Assembly: GCA_015680685.1 (NCBI GenBank)
Contig: MNCI01011783.1
Span: forward strand, 26,518-51,945
DNA length: 25,428 bases
Direction of reading: 5' to 3'
Origin: Gnetum montanum
Taxonomy: Eukaryota; Streptophyta; Gnetopsida; Gnetales; Gnetaceae
Shown: one piece after another, positions 1 through 9,480 of the stretch
Layout: every line of letters starts with the position of its first letter
Position numbering within the stretch: the first letter of the stretch is position 1
Translations under genes and position numbers: made by a program
Notes under the pieces: model-generated
Seen by the model: only the letters and a program-made list of their open reading frames with translations
Databases searched by the model: none
What the model was told of the DNA's origin: nothing

Positions 1-200
1 CCGAAATGACACTAAACTATCATGTCTGCAAAGACATAAAACTAGCCACGATCAACAATGATCGGTTGACCGAGAAATCTATCCACGTATTCCAAAACAT
101 TTCCCGATTACGCATGGGGCCTGAAATGGCCATAAACTACGCATGGGGCCCGAAATGGCCATAAACTACACATGGGGCCCAAAATGGCCATAAACTAGCA
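1..200 (+). repeat. Hairpin array 1, post-pol type (Tat-like)
   Basis: Imperfect tandem units, each a short inverted repeat followed by a TAAACT or AAAACT tail. Clear examples are ATGTCT-gcaa-AGACAT (22-37) followed by AAAACT, CGATCA-acaa-TGATCG (49-64), and three 29-30 bp units at 114-138, 143-167 and 172-196 in which ATGGGGCC and GGCCAT flank a 6-nt spacer before AAACT. The same architecture with other stem sequences lies directly behind the pol stop codon at 9037-9472. I therefore infer that this is the region just downstream of a Tat pol lying outside the window. Confidence 0.6.
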
Positions 201-421
201 CATGATTTTTGCTTTTCTTTTATAATCACATTTCAGTAATACACTCAAAATAGAAAACAAACCAAAATATTTTCACATGTCTATCTCATGATAAACTCAA
301 AATCAACAAAAATATTTTCCCAAAAAAACCCTCTCTTTCCATTCCCAATTTTCAAGTTACAGTCCCAGTATAAATCTGAGTCGAAAAATAAGAAAAGCAA
401 GACAACTTAAGAGCTAAAATG
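201..421. other. AT-rich spacer, no gene seen
   Basis: A/T-rich sequence lying 3' of the minus-strand gene that ends at 422. It probably contains that gene's 3' untranslated region. I see no coding or structured element in it. Confidence 0.5.
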
Positions 422-622
422 CTAAACATCTAGGGCATGATGATCGTCCCCCTTGGACCCGCCAGCATTGGAGGCCTCTGCTCCACCGGGGCCAGCTCCT
501 TCAGTTTCACCACCACCTTCATCCTAAAAAAAGACCAAAAAAGGAAAATAACCAACACAAGAATAAGCGAACGTCAAAACTTCAAACATTATCAATGAAC
601 TTCATGAACACGAAACGCTTAC

Positions 623-1406
623 CATAAGGGATCCCCCCAAGCCGAATTCCAGTCGCCGCAGGATTTTCTCTTAAGGAACACTTGCCCAATCTGTCCCATC
701 GAGACCCAAGTCAACATCTGCCAAATCCTTCCCCTTATCAACATCCGACCAAGTAGGACGTTTCAAAGGGAACTCCCCCACTGACACTTCCCCATAAGCG
801 GTTGTTATCTGCCGTTTAGGGGACTCCATCTCTACAATTGTGTTCTGGGCAAATGTGTCGAAGGCAGGACACAGACCAAGGCCTTCCACAAATATTTCCA
901 ACTGTCGCTTCTCGATAGACACCTCTTTTGTGACTTTTTATATTGGTGCTTGTGGTTCTTCTCATCTTGCCCCCATTTGCGTACTTTGGAGGTGAAAGCC
1001 TTCCAATCTTGGCATTTGGTGTTCAGCAAATCAATTTGGGCCCTGCACTCCCCTAATCTCCATATCAATCCTGCATGACGATTGAGTAGGTTCCAATACC
1101 TCGTATACGTGACCTCGGAGGTCCGCCAAGAGCGGTCATTGTCTAATCTGGCTGCGGCGAATTCATACCGGGCCTTCAGATCATCACGTTCCACCGTTAG
1201 TTCAGAAACCTCTTTCTCTTTCGCCTGAATCTGGAGCCACAATTGCTCAATGGATCGCCTACACGTCCACACTGCTTTAGCATTGTGAACAAAGCCCTCT
1301 GCGACCCCTTCGTAAACGAGTCTGGGCACTTGTTCAATCTCTGGGGAAAATGTTGGCAAACTCTCCATGTTGACAGTCTCAGACGGATCCCACCTCAATT
1401 GGACAC
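623..1406 (-). pseudogene. Exon 6: coiled-coil region
   Basis: The exon is entered in phase 1 from intron 5. A Lys/Glu/Leu-rich heptad-like stretch (around 1290-1130) continues into a Trp- and Arg-rich helical segment, suggesting an oligomerisation coiled coil. The frame changes near 925-960, within an A-rich stretch, consistent with one lost base. The new frame then runs to the GT donor at 622-621 apart from TAA 673-671. The final exon (523-422) adds 33 Gly/Glu/Ala-rich residues and the stop codon. Confidence 0.55.
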
Positions 1407-2040
1407 CTATCAATAGGGAAAAGACAAACGTTAGAATAGAAAAAATCGAGAATCAAACTCTAACATAGTAAGGATCTCTGGATGTTCCCATACCTATTTC
1501 AGGATGGATCCTTTCGATCCGCTCAACGACCTCCTCGGCCACACCAGCTACGAAATCCCTTTTACTTGGCATTTCCATCCAAGTAAAAGGCCCATCAGGG
1601 TGCGACGTGCTGACCTTTGGTGGCACTTCAGGGGGAACCTCTGGCTCCTTCTCAGGGATGTTCTCACTCTCCTCTGAGTCAAACGAAAAATCCACAATGA
1701 GATGAAAACATATTAAGCTACACCACTAAGTAACGAGACATACCATTTCCTCTAATCTCCTCCGATGTGGGAGGGGCTCCAAGGTCCAAGTTGCCTGTTA
1801 GAAAATTACTGAACATATCGTCAGTCTCCGCTTGATCATCTAGTGGTTTAGTGTTTTCGGTTCTTTCCTCCAGCAACTCAGTTCCTCCCGCGGGGTCAGT
1901 CAACTCCTCATCCTCAGGTATAGTCTGCAAATCATGTCTCTTGACTTCTCAACACAAAACAGATGAAGTTAGTCACATACAACCATAAATAGTTAAAACT
2001 ATCTGCAAGATAAGTGAAGTAAAGAAGACGAGAGGTTTAC

Positions 2041-3081
2041 CAGGTATTTTAAACTGAATCCGCTTTACTCTGGGTAGTTCAATTTCACTGGTCTCCTCAA
2101 CTGGGCGGTCACGCTTCGCCAACTTCGATTTGGCTTTTCCTATTGTGTCCTTGACCACCCGCTCCCCCTTTTTGGCAGCGTAGGACATTTCGTCTGGTCC
2201 CGGTCCTACACTGTCGCACGTATGGAGTGAGGCGCCAGACGATCCACCTGTAGTGATCGTGAGGGATTCATCAATCCCCTCAGGGGCATCTTGAGACTTA
2301 GCTATGTCGAACAGGTGGTTCACCTAGGGGCGAGATAGCTGATTCCTATCCTGCAAAACATATCTGTCCTCCCCGCGAACCACTAAAAATTCGGTCAAAC
2401 GACGAACATAACCGGCAAAAAAGGCAAAAGTGAAATGCGATTGGGTGTCTATGTTCGAACGTAGCCGCGCTATCTCTTTAGTCATGCCCGATACTAAGAA
2501 TTCAGCCCAATTGTAGCGCACGCCAGCCTCTAGACTAGTGCGCACGATTCGCACTGCTTCAACCCTGAGACTCTTAACTTGCGATAGAGTCTTCGGAAAC
2601 AAACGCGCCCGAAATAAGGGGTAGAGCTCGTTGACTTCCTCAACTTTCGTCCTCCCCTGCATTGGAAATCCTTTAGTGCCCTTCGCCACCCCTAACCAAT
2701 CCTCTAAAGTGCAAATTGTTTGAATTTCTTTGTGCGTCCTATCTAAAACAATCTTTACACCACCTGTAGGCACGCCAAACAAATCCGCAAAAAATTAGGC
2801 CGACAATTCAAAAATTATCTTAACGCCTTTAATACGAGCGCTATAGCGAGAAACAGATCTGTCAAACGAATCCACGATCCTGATCATCTCCGCTATAGAC
2901 ACATTTGAGCTAGGGGCCGCCAAGAGTGCCATGAGGCCGGCATGTTCTAAGCAGGCAATAATGGATGGCGGTGCTTTTACCCGTAACCACTTCTGGGCAG
3001 CAACGGTTTCACCAAACTTCATGGAGAGGGTCGCTTCAGTCCACCCGGTCACAACAGAATCCCCGCCAGAGGTAGTGCCAG
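2041..3081 (-). pseudogene. Exon 3: plant-transposon-protein-like domain
   Basis: A long exon of 347 codons entered in phase 1 from intron 2. The motif order (helical WLRVKAPPS segment, FDRSVSRYSARIKGVKI, FADLFGVP about ten residues later, a TLEDWLG segment, then LYPLFRARLFPKT) resembles the uncharacterised domain found in many plant retroelement additional ORFs and annotated as putative plant transposon protein. Two in-frame stops, TAA 2797-2795 and TAG 2326-2324, do not change phase. It ends at a GT donor (2040-2039) in phase 1. The biochemical role is unknown, and I have only pattern-level evidence for the family. Confidence 0.5.
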
Positions 3082-3533
3082 CTGTAGAAACAAATCCAAA
3101 ACCCTCGCACTAGTTTAACACTTGGCAATTGAACAAACACATCACGACATCTAGAAAAAATTGCCACTTACTCTCCGGGTTAGACTTTGAGGTTTCGCCC
3201 AGATCAGAAGCAGATGGAAAAATTGGTCCATTAGGGGACCAGTCGGCGTGCAACCATCCATGCGCGGCGCATTGTGCAAATGCCTTAGAAAATTTCTTGT
3301 GGAAGTGCTTCATGGCACCGCTAGTGTGGGCCAAAATGGCCCCTCGAAGAGTGGGGCCCACCATGAACACCTCCAAAGCTGTGCGTGCCAATGCAATCCC
3401 ATCATCGCCTACGTAGGTCCCTTCTTTCGTAACTTTCAGCCTACGAAAAGGTGAAAACATGTGTTAAAACAAGAGCAAATATTTGAATATAAAATAAAAA
3501 AGAAAGGAACAATCAGAGCTAAAACGAAATTAC

Positions 3534-4033
3534 CTTTCCACCCGGTATACTGTGCCGGGGGGATTCTGAAACAAGGTGTGTGCACGGCCGGCCAGGAATA
3601 ACATATCATTGATATAGTTAGGCCCCCGCGGCAGCCGGTCCCACACACGCGTCAATGGACGGGCAGATCTGGAACCGCCGGGGCGAACACCCTCGACGAC
3701 AAGTGGCCCTTCGTCAATATCATCCATAAACATTTTAATACCCTCCGCTGCACCGGGTAGCATGGCCTCGATGATGCTCCGCGCCACGTCCTCGCCTAGG
3801 TGGGACCAAATCACAACCCTGAAATGGTCTAGGATGAAGGCCAAAAATTTGCGGGCCCCGTCTCGAAACCAGACCCCATTGTTCTCAACAGTTAAGTCTG
3901 GGGTCGGTTCACCACCCTCAAGGGGACCAAACTAGGTCAAGACCCCAACTAGCTCAGTCATTAGAAGGGGAGGTTCAACGTCCCTACAAGCCATTAACAC
4001 AACCCCAAAGATTAATCATACCGGAAACTCCAT
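3534..4033 (-). pseudogene. Exon 1: FCP1/NIF-like HAD region lacking catalytic Asp motifs
   Basis: The start is ATG 4033-4031, the first ATG of this frame. Residues 55-93 (WFRDGARKF, then FRVVIWSHLG, then IIEAMLP) follow the pattern of FCP1/NLI-interacting-factor phosphatases, where an Arg-Pro-Gly-like segment is followed by FL..., hydrophobic-IWS and an Asn/Asp helix. Residues 125-160 (RPLTRVWDRL, NYINDMLFLAG, FQNPPGTVY) match the later conserved block. In active enzymes the early strand carries DxDxT and the later strand carries DDS; here these positions read LIFGVVLMAC and FLAGRAH, so no catalytic aspartate is visible. I infer a pseudo-phosphatase or binding fold. The family call rests on pattern recognition only. 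Two stops (4018-4016, 3934-3932) break this copy. Confidence 0.5.
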
Positions 4034-4069
4034 TTTGAAAAATAAGCATTCACGAAAAATTTTTCAAAC

Positions 4070-4513
4070 AGTTACGCTTGGCGTATACGTTGGGCGTAGA
4101 GACAAAACAGTTACGCTCAGCGTATACGCTGGGCGTAGAGATAAAAAACAGTTACGCTCGGCGTATACGCTGGGCGTAGTGACAAGCAGTTACGCTCGGC
4201 GTATACGCTAGGCGTAGAGAGACAAATAGTTACACTGGACGTATACGTTGGGCGTAGAGAGACAAACAGTTACGCTCGGCGTATACGCTGGGCGTAGAGA
4301 TAAAAAAATAGTTACGCTCGGCGTATACGCTGGGTGTAGTGACAAATAGTTACGCTTGGCGTATATGCTGGGCGTAGAGATAAAAAAATAGTTACGCTCG
4401 GCGTATACGCTGGGCGTAGTGACAAACAGTTACACTCGGCATATACGCTGGGCGTAGAGAGATGAACAGTTACGCTCGGCATATACGCTCGGCGTAGACG
4501 CTAAAAAATGATT
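4070..4513. repeat. Eleven-unit array of TACGC-NNN-GCGTA palindromes
   Basis: Eleven tandem units of about 38-42 bp. Each holds two adjacent 13-bp hairpin modules, TACGC-TCG-GCGTA and TACGC-TGG-GCGTA, whose junction makes the perfect 10-bp palindrome GCGTATACGC, followed by an A-rich spacer (agagacaaaa type). It lies immediately 5' of the antisense gene on the minus strand. The same 10-mer recurs in the Tat LTRs at 10370-10640 and 11481-11585. Confidence 0.9.
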
Positions 4514-5106
4514 ACGCCATACATAATACAAGAGTTTACACCGAACAGGCTTACGCTGCGAAATACCTAACTTACGCCCAGCGTATACGCTGTGGAAACC
4601 CTCGGCGTATACGCTTAGCGTATACGCCGACAATCGTCTATGTTGAACATCAAAAACGAAGCTGTGACAGTCTACGCCGAAAATAACACGCGCGGTGTCT
4701 ACGCCGGTACAATACCCTGAACCCTTTATGCTCGGCGTATACGCCGAAACCCCCTCTGCTAACTGTCTACGCTACAAAAAATAGATGCGGAAAAATAAAC
4801 AAAAAAACAGAGTCAAGAGCCTAGCTGCTGGAAGATCCAGGCCATGCGGGAAGGCTCGGGCGGGGTAGGCCCTGCAGCATCGCCTCGCTCTCCTACGCAA
4901 ACGTCAGCTCTGCCCCTTTTCTTCCTCGGTCGTATATCTCCTTGCCTCTGCCCATCTCGGCGTCTACGCTGGGGTTTGGCTCGGTGTTTACGCTGAGGTT
5001 TCGCTCGGCGTCTACGCTGGGGTTTGGCTCGGCGTTTACGCTAAGGTTTGACCGCAGTTTACACTAACGCTCGGATTGCAAATGACAAATGAAGCACCTT
5101 TTCCCC
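4514..5106. repeat. Dispersed degenerate GCGTATACGC motifs; presumed antisense leader
   Basis: Single and paired motifs (gcgtatacgc, gcgtctacgc, gcgtttacgc) continue at irregular spacing around unique sequence at 4780-4960. If the minus-strand TATA box at 5114-5107 is used, this and the preceding array form a roughly 1-kb leader of the antisense gene. Confidence 0.5.
4821..4955 (-). pseudogene. Small basic ORF, 44 codons, one internal stop
   Basis: ATG at 4955-4953 is the first minus-strand ATG downstream of the TATA-like box at 5114-5107. The reading starts MGRGKEIYDRGRKG, is interrupted once by TAG, and ends Ser-rich at TAG 4823-4821. It may be an upstream ORF, a first exon with an unrecognised donor, or chance. 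No family recognised. Confidence 0.25.
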
Positions 5107-5114
5107 TTTTTATA
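5107..5114 (-). promoter_or_regulatory. TATA-like box, minus strand
   Basis: TATAAAAA on the minus strand, preceded by gcgggc and followed by ggggaa, facing the antisense gene about 1.07 kb from its ATG. Just upstream on that strand are two 24-bp-spaced copies of cgatgctgacgctggcg (5127-5143 and 5151-5167). The position suits a promoter of the antisense gene, but this is inference. Confidence 0.35.
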
Positions 5115-5299
5115 GCCCGCCGACGCCGATGCTGACGCTGGCGCTGACCCCGATGCTGACGCTGGCGCCGCCACCGCCCTCTGTTTTCTTGCTTTTTCTT
5201 CCTTTTTGCCTCGTTTTTTGTGTTTTTTCAGATTTGCCTTAAATTTTTCAAAAATATATAAAAAAATTACATACATAAACAAAGTAAAACGTAAAATTT

Positions 5300-5430
5300 C
5301 GGCATTAAACTGAGCCCGGTAAGGCATTAAACTGTCGTTCATTGCCCAATAAGGCATTAAACTGCTGTTCGTTGCCTAGTAAGGCATTAAACTGCCGTTC
5401 ATTGCCCGGTAAGGCATTAAACTGCCGTTT
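5300..5430 (+). repeat. Hairpin array 2, 30-bp period
   Basis: Four 30-bp units plus a partial one. Each has the stem TGCC (or GCC), a 6-nt spacer (cggtaa, caataa, tagtaa), GGCA, then TTAAACTG. A possible decayed unit with GACATAAAAC follows at 5481-5490. The stem sequence differs from arrays 1 and 3 while the tail is the same. The frame that reads through it into pol is not taken as coding. Confidence 0.75.
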
Positions 5431-5491
5431 TGTTGTCACATTAATGCACTGTCATACATACACACTAAAGATTGCCAAAAGACATAAAACA

Positions 5492-8400
5492 ATCCCTGCT
5501 ATTTTCCTAGGCTTCAATTTATTGACAGGAACTAGCCTAATGGATTGCAAGCGCTTAACTAAGCCGTTAGTTATTGATGGACCATATGGCGGGGTTGAAA
5601 GAAATATCGACATGAATCTCATCCATGCGAGCTCATCAACAAATAATGCAATAATAGCTTCAACACAGCAAACGGTTAACGACTATGAGGGTATGACAAA
5701 ATCCCTCGACATAGAAGCCGAAAATATTACCGAAGATCCCCTAACCGAAACTCCCATCACCATGCCTGATGGGGAAATTAAAATTCTAAAATTAAGCGCA
5801 TTACTAGAACCGCGTCTGGCTAGAGATATCGAAAACGTGCTTAGGGACAATATGAAAGCGTTTGCTTGGTCCTATACAGACATGCCCGGACTAGACCCTC
5901 GTATCATCCAGCACAACATTATCCTTGATCCGAGACTAAGGCCAGTGAAACAGAAAGCACGAAAGGTCAAGCCCGAGGTAGCATTAGCAGTTCGTAGTGA
6001 GATTACCAAGCTCTACCAAGCTGGTTTCATTAGGGCTGTTGATTACGCCGAGTGGGTGTCAAACATGGTTATAGTCCCAAAAAAGAACGGAAGTATCCGC
6101 CTATGCATCGACTTCCGAGACCTCAACGTAGCAACCATAAAAGATGACTTCCCCTTACCTAGCATTGATCAATTAGTTGACTCAACCGCTGGGCATGCCC
6201 TGCTATCTTTTATGGATGGGTTATCGGGATATAACTAGATACGTATTAATCCAGAACACCAGCTCCGAACCACTTTTATGACACCTTGGGGAACCTTTTG
6301 TTACACGATGATGCCTTTCGGTCTCAAGAACGCTGGGGCCACATATCAAAGGGTGATGACATACATCTTCAGCGATTACATCTTACATTCGCTGAATGAT
6401 TACGTGGATGACATTGTGGTTAAATCAAAAATGTCAGAACAACATGTACAGGATCTTGACTTAGTGTTAAAACGTTGTCTAAAGTACGAACTAAGGCTTA
6501 ACCCAAAGAAATGCGTCTTCGGCGTCAAGACAGGCAAACTACTTGGATTCGTAACCTCAGAAGTAGGGATACGAGTAGACCTCGATAAGGTTAAGGCCAT
6601 TATAAACCTAAAGTCACCTACCAACCTAACCGAACTTCGAGGGCTACAAGGTTGATTACAGTTCATCAGGAGGTTCATAGAAAAATTGACAGAAAAACTA
6701 ACACCTATGAACCACCTACAACGCAAAAATGTCCATTTTGAATGGACCCTGCAATGCCAAGAAGCATTTGACAACATTAAGACGACACTCGCGTGACTAC
6801 CCACGGTGTACCCACCCAAAAACGACAAGCCGTTTTACATCTACCTGCCCACATCAGAATCATCAATCGCGTCTATGCTTTGCCAAAAACAAGATGATGG
6901 AACTGAAGTCCCTGTATATTACTTGAGCCATGCATTAGTTGCCCACGAAAAAAGATACAACGACGTAGAAAAGTCATGTTTAGCTTTAGTTTTCTCTTTA
7001 AAAAAATGGCGACATTATCTTTTCCAAAATCAGGCTAACATAATTTGCAAAGACAATGTACTCAGAGCTATAACTGGAAATATCTACGAATCAAGCAGGA
7101 TAGCCCGTTGGAAGGCCATCATAGCTAAGTTCGACCTACGCTACGTAGCACAATCGTCAGTCAAAGGCCAAGCCATAGCAAATCAAATGACTATATCACC
7201 AACACAAGATCTAGGTACAATAGAACCCGAATTCCCAGACGAAAATGTAAATGCAATAGATACGGTGCCGGATAACTACGATGCCATTCTGAACTTCGAT
7301 GGAGCATCCACCTCTCGAGGAGGAAGTGCTGTCGCTGTAATCACATACCCCTCTGGGGAAATTAAACCTTTTGCTTACCGCTTTAATTTTCATTGTACTA
7401 ATAACATAGTAGAGTATGAAGGCCTCCTTAGAGATCTCGCGGCCGCACTAGCTTCCGGCATTACACAGCTTGTAGTCAGAGGGGACTCACAACTAGTTGT
7501 AAACCAACTCACAGACGTCTATACATGTAAAGTGCCACACTTACAACCATACTGTGATTTGGCTAAACACCTACTTAAACAATTTGAAAGCATCGACGTC
7601 CAACACGTCTCCAGGAATGACAATACCATTGCAGACGCATTAGCAACCCTGGCCTTCAACGTATCCCCTGACATGTTTCACGCATTACCAAGCTCCGTAA
7701 CCAGTTGTGCCAAGCCCATAACCAATACTCTCGACATGCTGCCAATCACATCTATCAGTACAACACATGCCAATGAATGGTACGATGACGTAAAAGAATA
7801 CCTTCTGTGCGGCGAAACGCCACAACATTTAACAAATGCACAAAAGGATGCAGTACGCAAACGCTCTAGAAAATACACACTAATAGGAGATACACTGTGT
7901 CGCTGATCCTACGAAGGCATACTGCTGACATGCGTCAATAGTACCGAAGCCCAAATAATTGTTGAACAAGTACATGACGGAATATGCGGGGGACACATTG
8001 CACCGAAGGCAATGGCAACCAAAATAAGACACTTAGGTTACTATTGGCCACACATGGAGTAAGCTTGTTTGTCTAAGGTTAGAACATGTAGTACTTGTCA
8101 AAAACATAGTAATCTAATCCATATCCCACCGAATGAGTTGCATACAACACAAATCACATGGCTGTTCCAGAAGTGGGGATTGGACCTTATAGGCCCGATA
8201 ACACCCACATCTTCTACCGGGCATGGTTTTATCATAACAGCAACTGAATATTTCACGAAATGGGTAGAAGCTGCGCCCCTTCGAAAAACTACTTCTAAAC
8301 ACGTGTGCCACTTCATCCTCGAAAACATTGTGACCCGTTTTGGCATTCCCATGACAATCATCACAGACAATGGGCCACAATTTAGCAGTGCCGAGACCAA

Positions 8401-9016
8401 AATGTTTTGTGATAGTCTAGGGATCAAACATTCGTTTTCATCCCCTTACTATCCTTAGAGCAATGGGCAGGCGGAAGCAACAAATAAGATAATTATTACA
8501 ATACTCAAAAAGATGCTTGCCCAAAGCAAACGAAGATGGCACGAACAACTGGTATATGCATTGTGGGCATACCATACTACACATTGGACTTTGATAGGTA
8601 AAACTCCATACAGTCTTGTTTACGGTTCAGAAGCTGTTTTACCTTTGGAATTACAGGTACCATCTCTAAGGATCACGCTTTCCGAACTTCTCGACGATGA
8701 GCAAAACAATGATCTATGCATCATTGATCTGGACTCGGTCGAGGAGGAGCGCGTACGCGCACTCGATCAGATCGAATGGTACCAAAAATGACAACGACAA
8801 CGACATCGACATGATGTTCATAAGCACCCCATCAAAGAAGGAGACCTCGTGCTTAAGGCTGTTCAAGAACACCCAGATAAGTTCTCAGTCAACTAGGAAG
8901 GACCTTATCTGGTCACCAAAGCATTCGACAATGGAGCATTCAAGCTAGCTGACATGGACGGAAAAGAATTTGCAAATCCAACCAATCACTTGTTCCTGAA
9001 ACCATTCTATACATAA
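5492..9016 (+). pseudogene. pol: Tat-lineage Ty3/gypsy pol (RT, RNase H, aRNH, integrase), decayed
   Basis: Reverse transcriptase carries YVDD at 6401-6412. The following RNase H (about 6830-7150) lacks the usual first Asp (FYIYLPTS). A second, plant/archaeal-type RNase H (about 7285-7660) keeps its acidic set: DGAS at 7298, EYEG, GDSQ and a late Asp. This dual arrangement defines the Tat lineage. Integrase has a His/His and CSTC zinc site, then D (8183-8185), D (8366-8368) and E (8474-8476) with 35 residues between the last two; there is no chromodomain. Gag and protease are missing at the left. One frame runs from 5492 to TAA 9014-9016, broken by eight stops at 6236, 6653, 6794, 7904, 8060, 8456, 8789 and 8894 with no frameshift. 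Several stops sit where the family has Gln, Arg or Trp (for example before SNGQAE and before EGPY). The copy cannot encode an intact polyprotein. Confidence 0.93.
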
Positions 9017-9036
9017 ATTCGAGCTCAGGTACGTGT

Positions 9037-9472
9037 TAGTCCTGGAATCACGACTATAAATTGATACCACAGATTAGTCCTAGAATCACGACTATAAACT
9101 GATACCACAGATTAGTCCTAGAATCACGACTATAAACTGATACCACATATTAGTCCTGAATTATGACTATAAACTGATACCACAGAACAGTCTTGGGTTA
9201 CGACTTAAAACTAACACCACCATTGTCCTGGCATCATGACGGTAAATTGATACCCCACAGTGTTTGCAATGACGATAAACTAGCATCCTTCTGGCATGAT
9301 AGTAAAATGTTATCGCCAGAACCCTCAGAGTCCGCTAAGACTATAAACTAGCTTGTCTCTGCATGGTCCGCTAAGTCTCAAAACTGGCAATGTACCGTTT
9401 GCCACGACGCTAAACGGGCAATGTCCAATGGGTTACAACATAAAACTAACCCATGACAGTCCGTCAAGACTG
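9037..9472 (+). repeat. Hairpin array 3, directly behind the pol stop
   Basis: About a dozen units starting 20 bp after the pol stop. Examples: TAGTC/GACTA at 9037-9056, 9075-9094, 9113-9132 and 9151-9169; AGTC/GACT at 9189-9205; AGTC-cgctaa-GACT at 9329-9342; CCGTTT/AAACGG at 9395-9417; ATGGGTT/AACCCAT at 9428-9454; CAGTC-cgtcaa-GACTG at 9457-9472. Most are followed by TAAACT or a one-base variant. The first four units have a 38-bp period and later units diverge in stem and spacer. Confidence 0.8.
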
Positions 9473-9480
9473 TAAACTGG

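Larger units (their letters stand above)
422..4033 (-). pseudogene. Seven-exon antisense gene (Tat additional-ORF type), decayed
   Basis: Minus-strand gene reconstructed from splice signals and phase. Exons are 4033-3534, 3440-3172, 3081-2041, 1947-1744, 1673-1494, 1406-623 and 523-422; introns are 93, 90, 93, 70, 87 and 99 bp, all GT-AG. The spliced frame is about 1,026 codons and ends at TAG 424-422. It is broken by five in-frame stops (4018-4016, 3934-3932, 2797-2795, 2326-2324, 673-671) and one shift near 925-960 that looks like a one-base loss. Regions in order: FCP1/NIF-like HAD segment (exon 1 into 2), a plant-transposon-protein-like domain (exon 3), an acidic linker (exons 4-5), a coiled coil (exon 6) and a Gly/Glu-rich tail (exon 7). 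Extra ORFs between pol and the 3' LTR, some of them antisense, are known in Tat-lineage elements, and the hairpin array at 1-200 supports that setting. A captured host gene is the alternative. Function unknown. Confidence 0.72.

Noticed and set aside
3129-3454. Plus-strand open frames opposite the antisense gene
   Set aside because: They are shadows of exon 2 on the other strand, without domain content or splice support.
4070-4513. Regularly spaced repeat resembling a CRISPR array
   Set aside because: The spacers are near-identical A-rich sequence, there are no cas genes, and the setting is plant nuclear DNA. It is a minisatellite.
5342-5491. In-frame upstream extension of pol through the 30-bp repeats
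   Set aside because: The peptide is just the translated hairpin repeat; pol-like sequence begins only near 5492.
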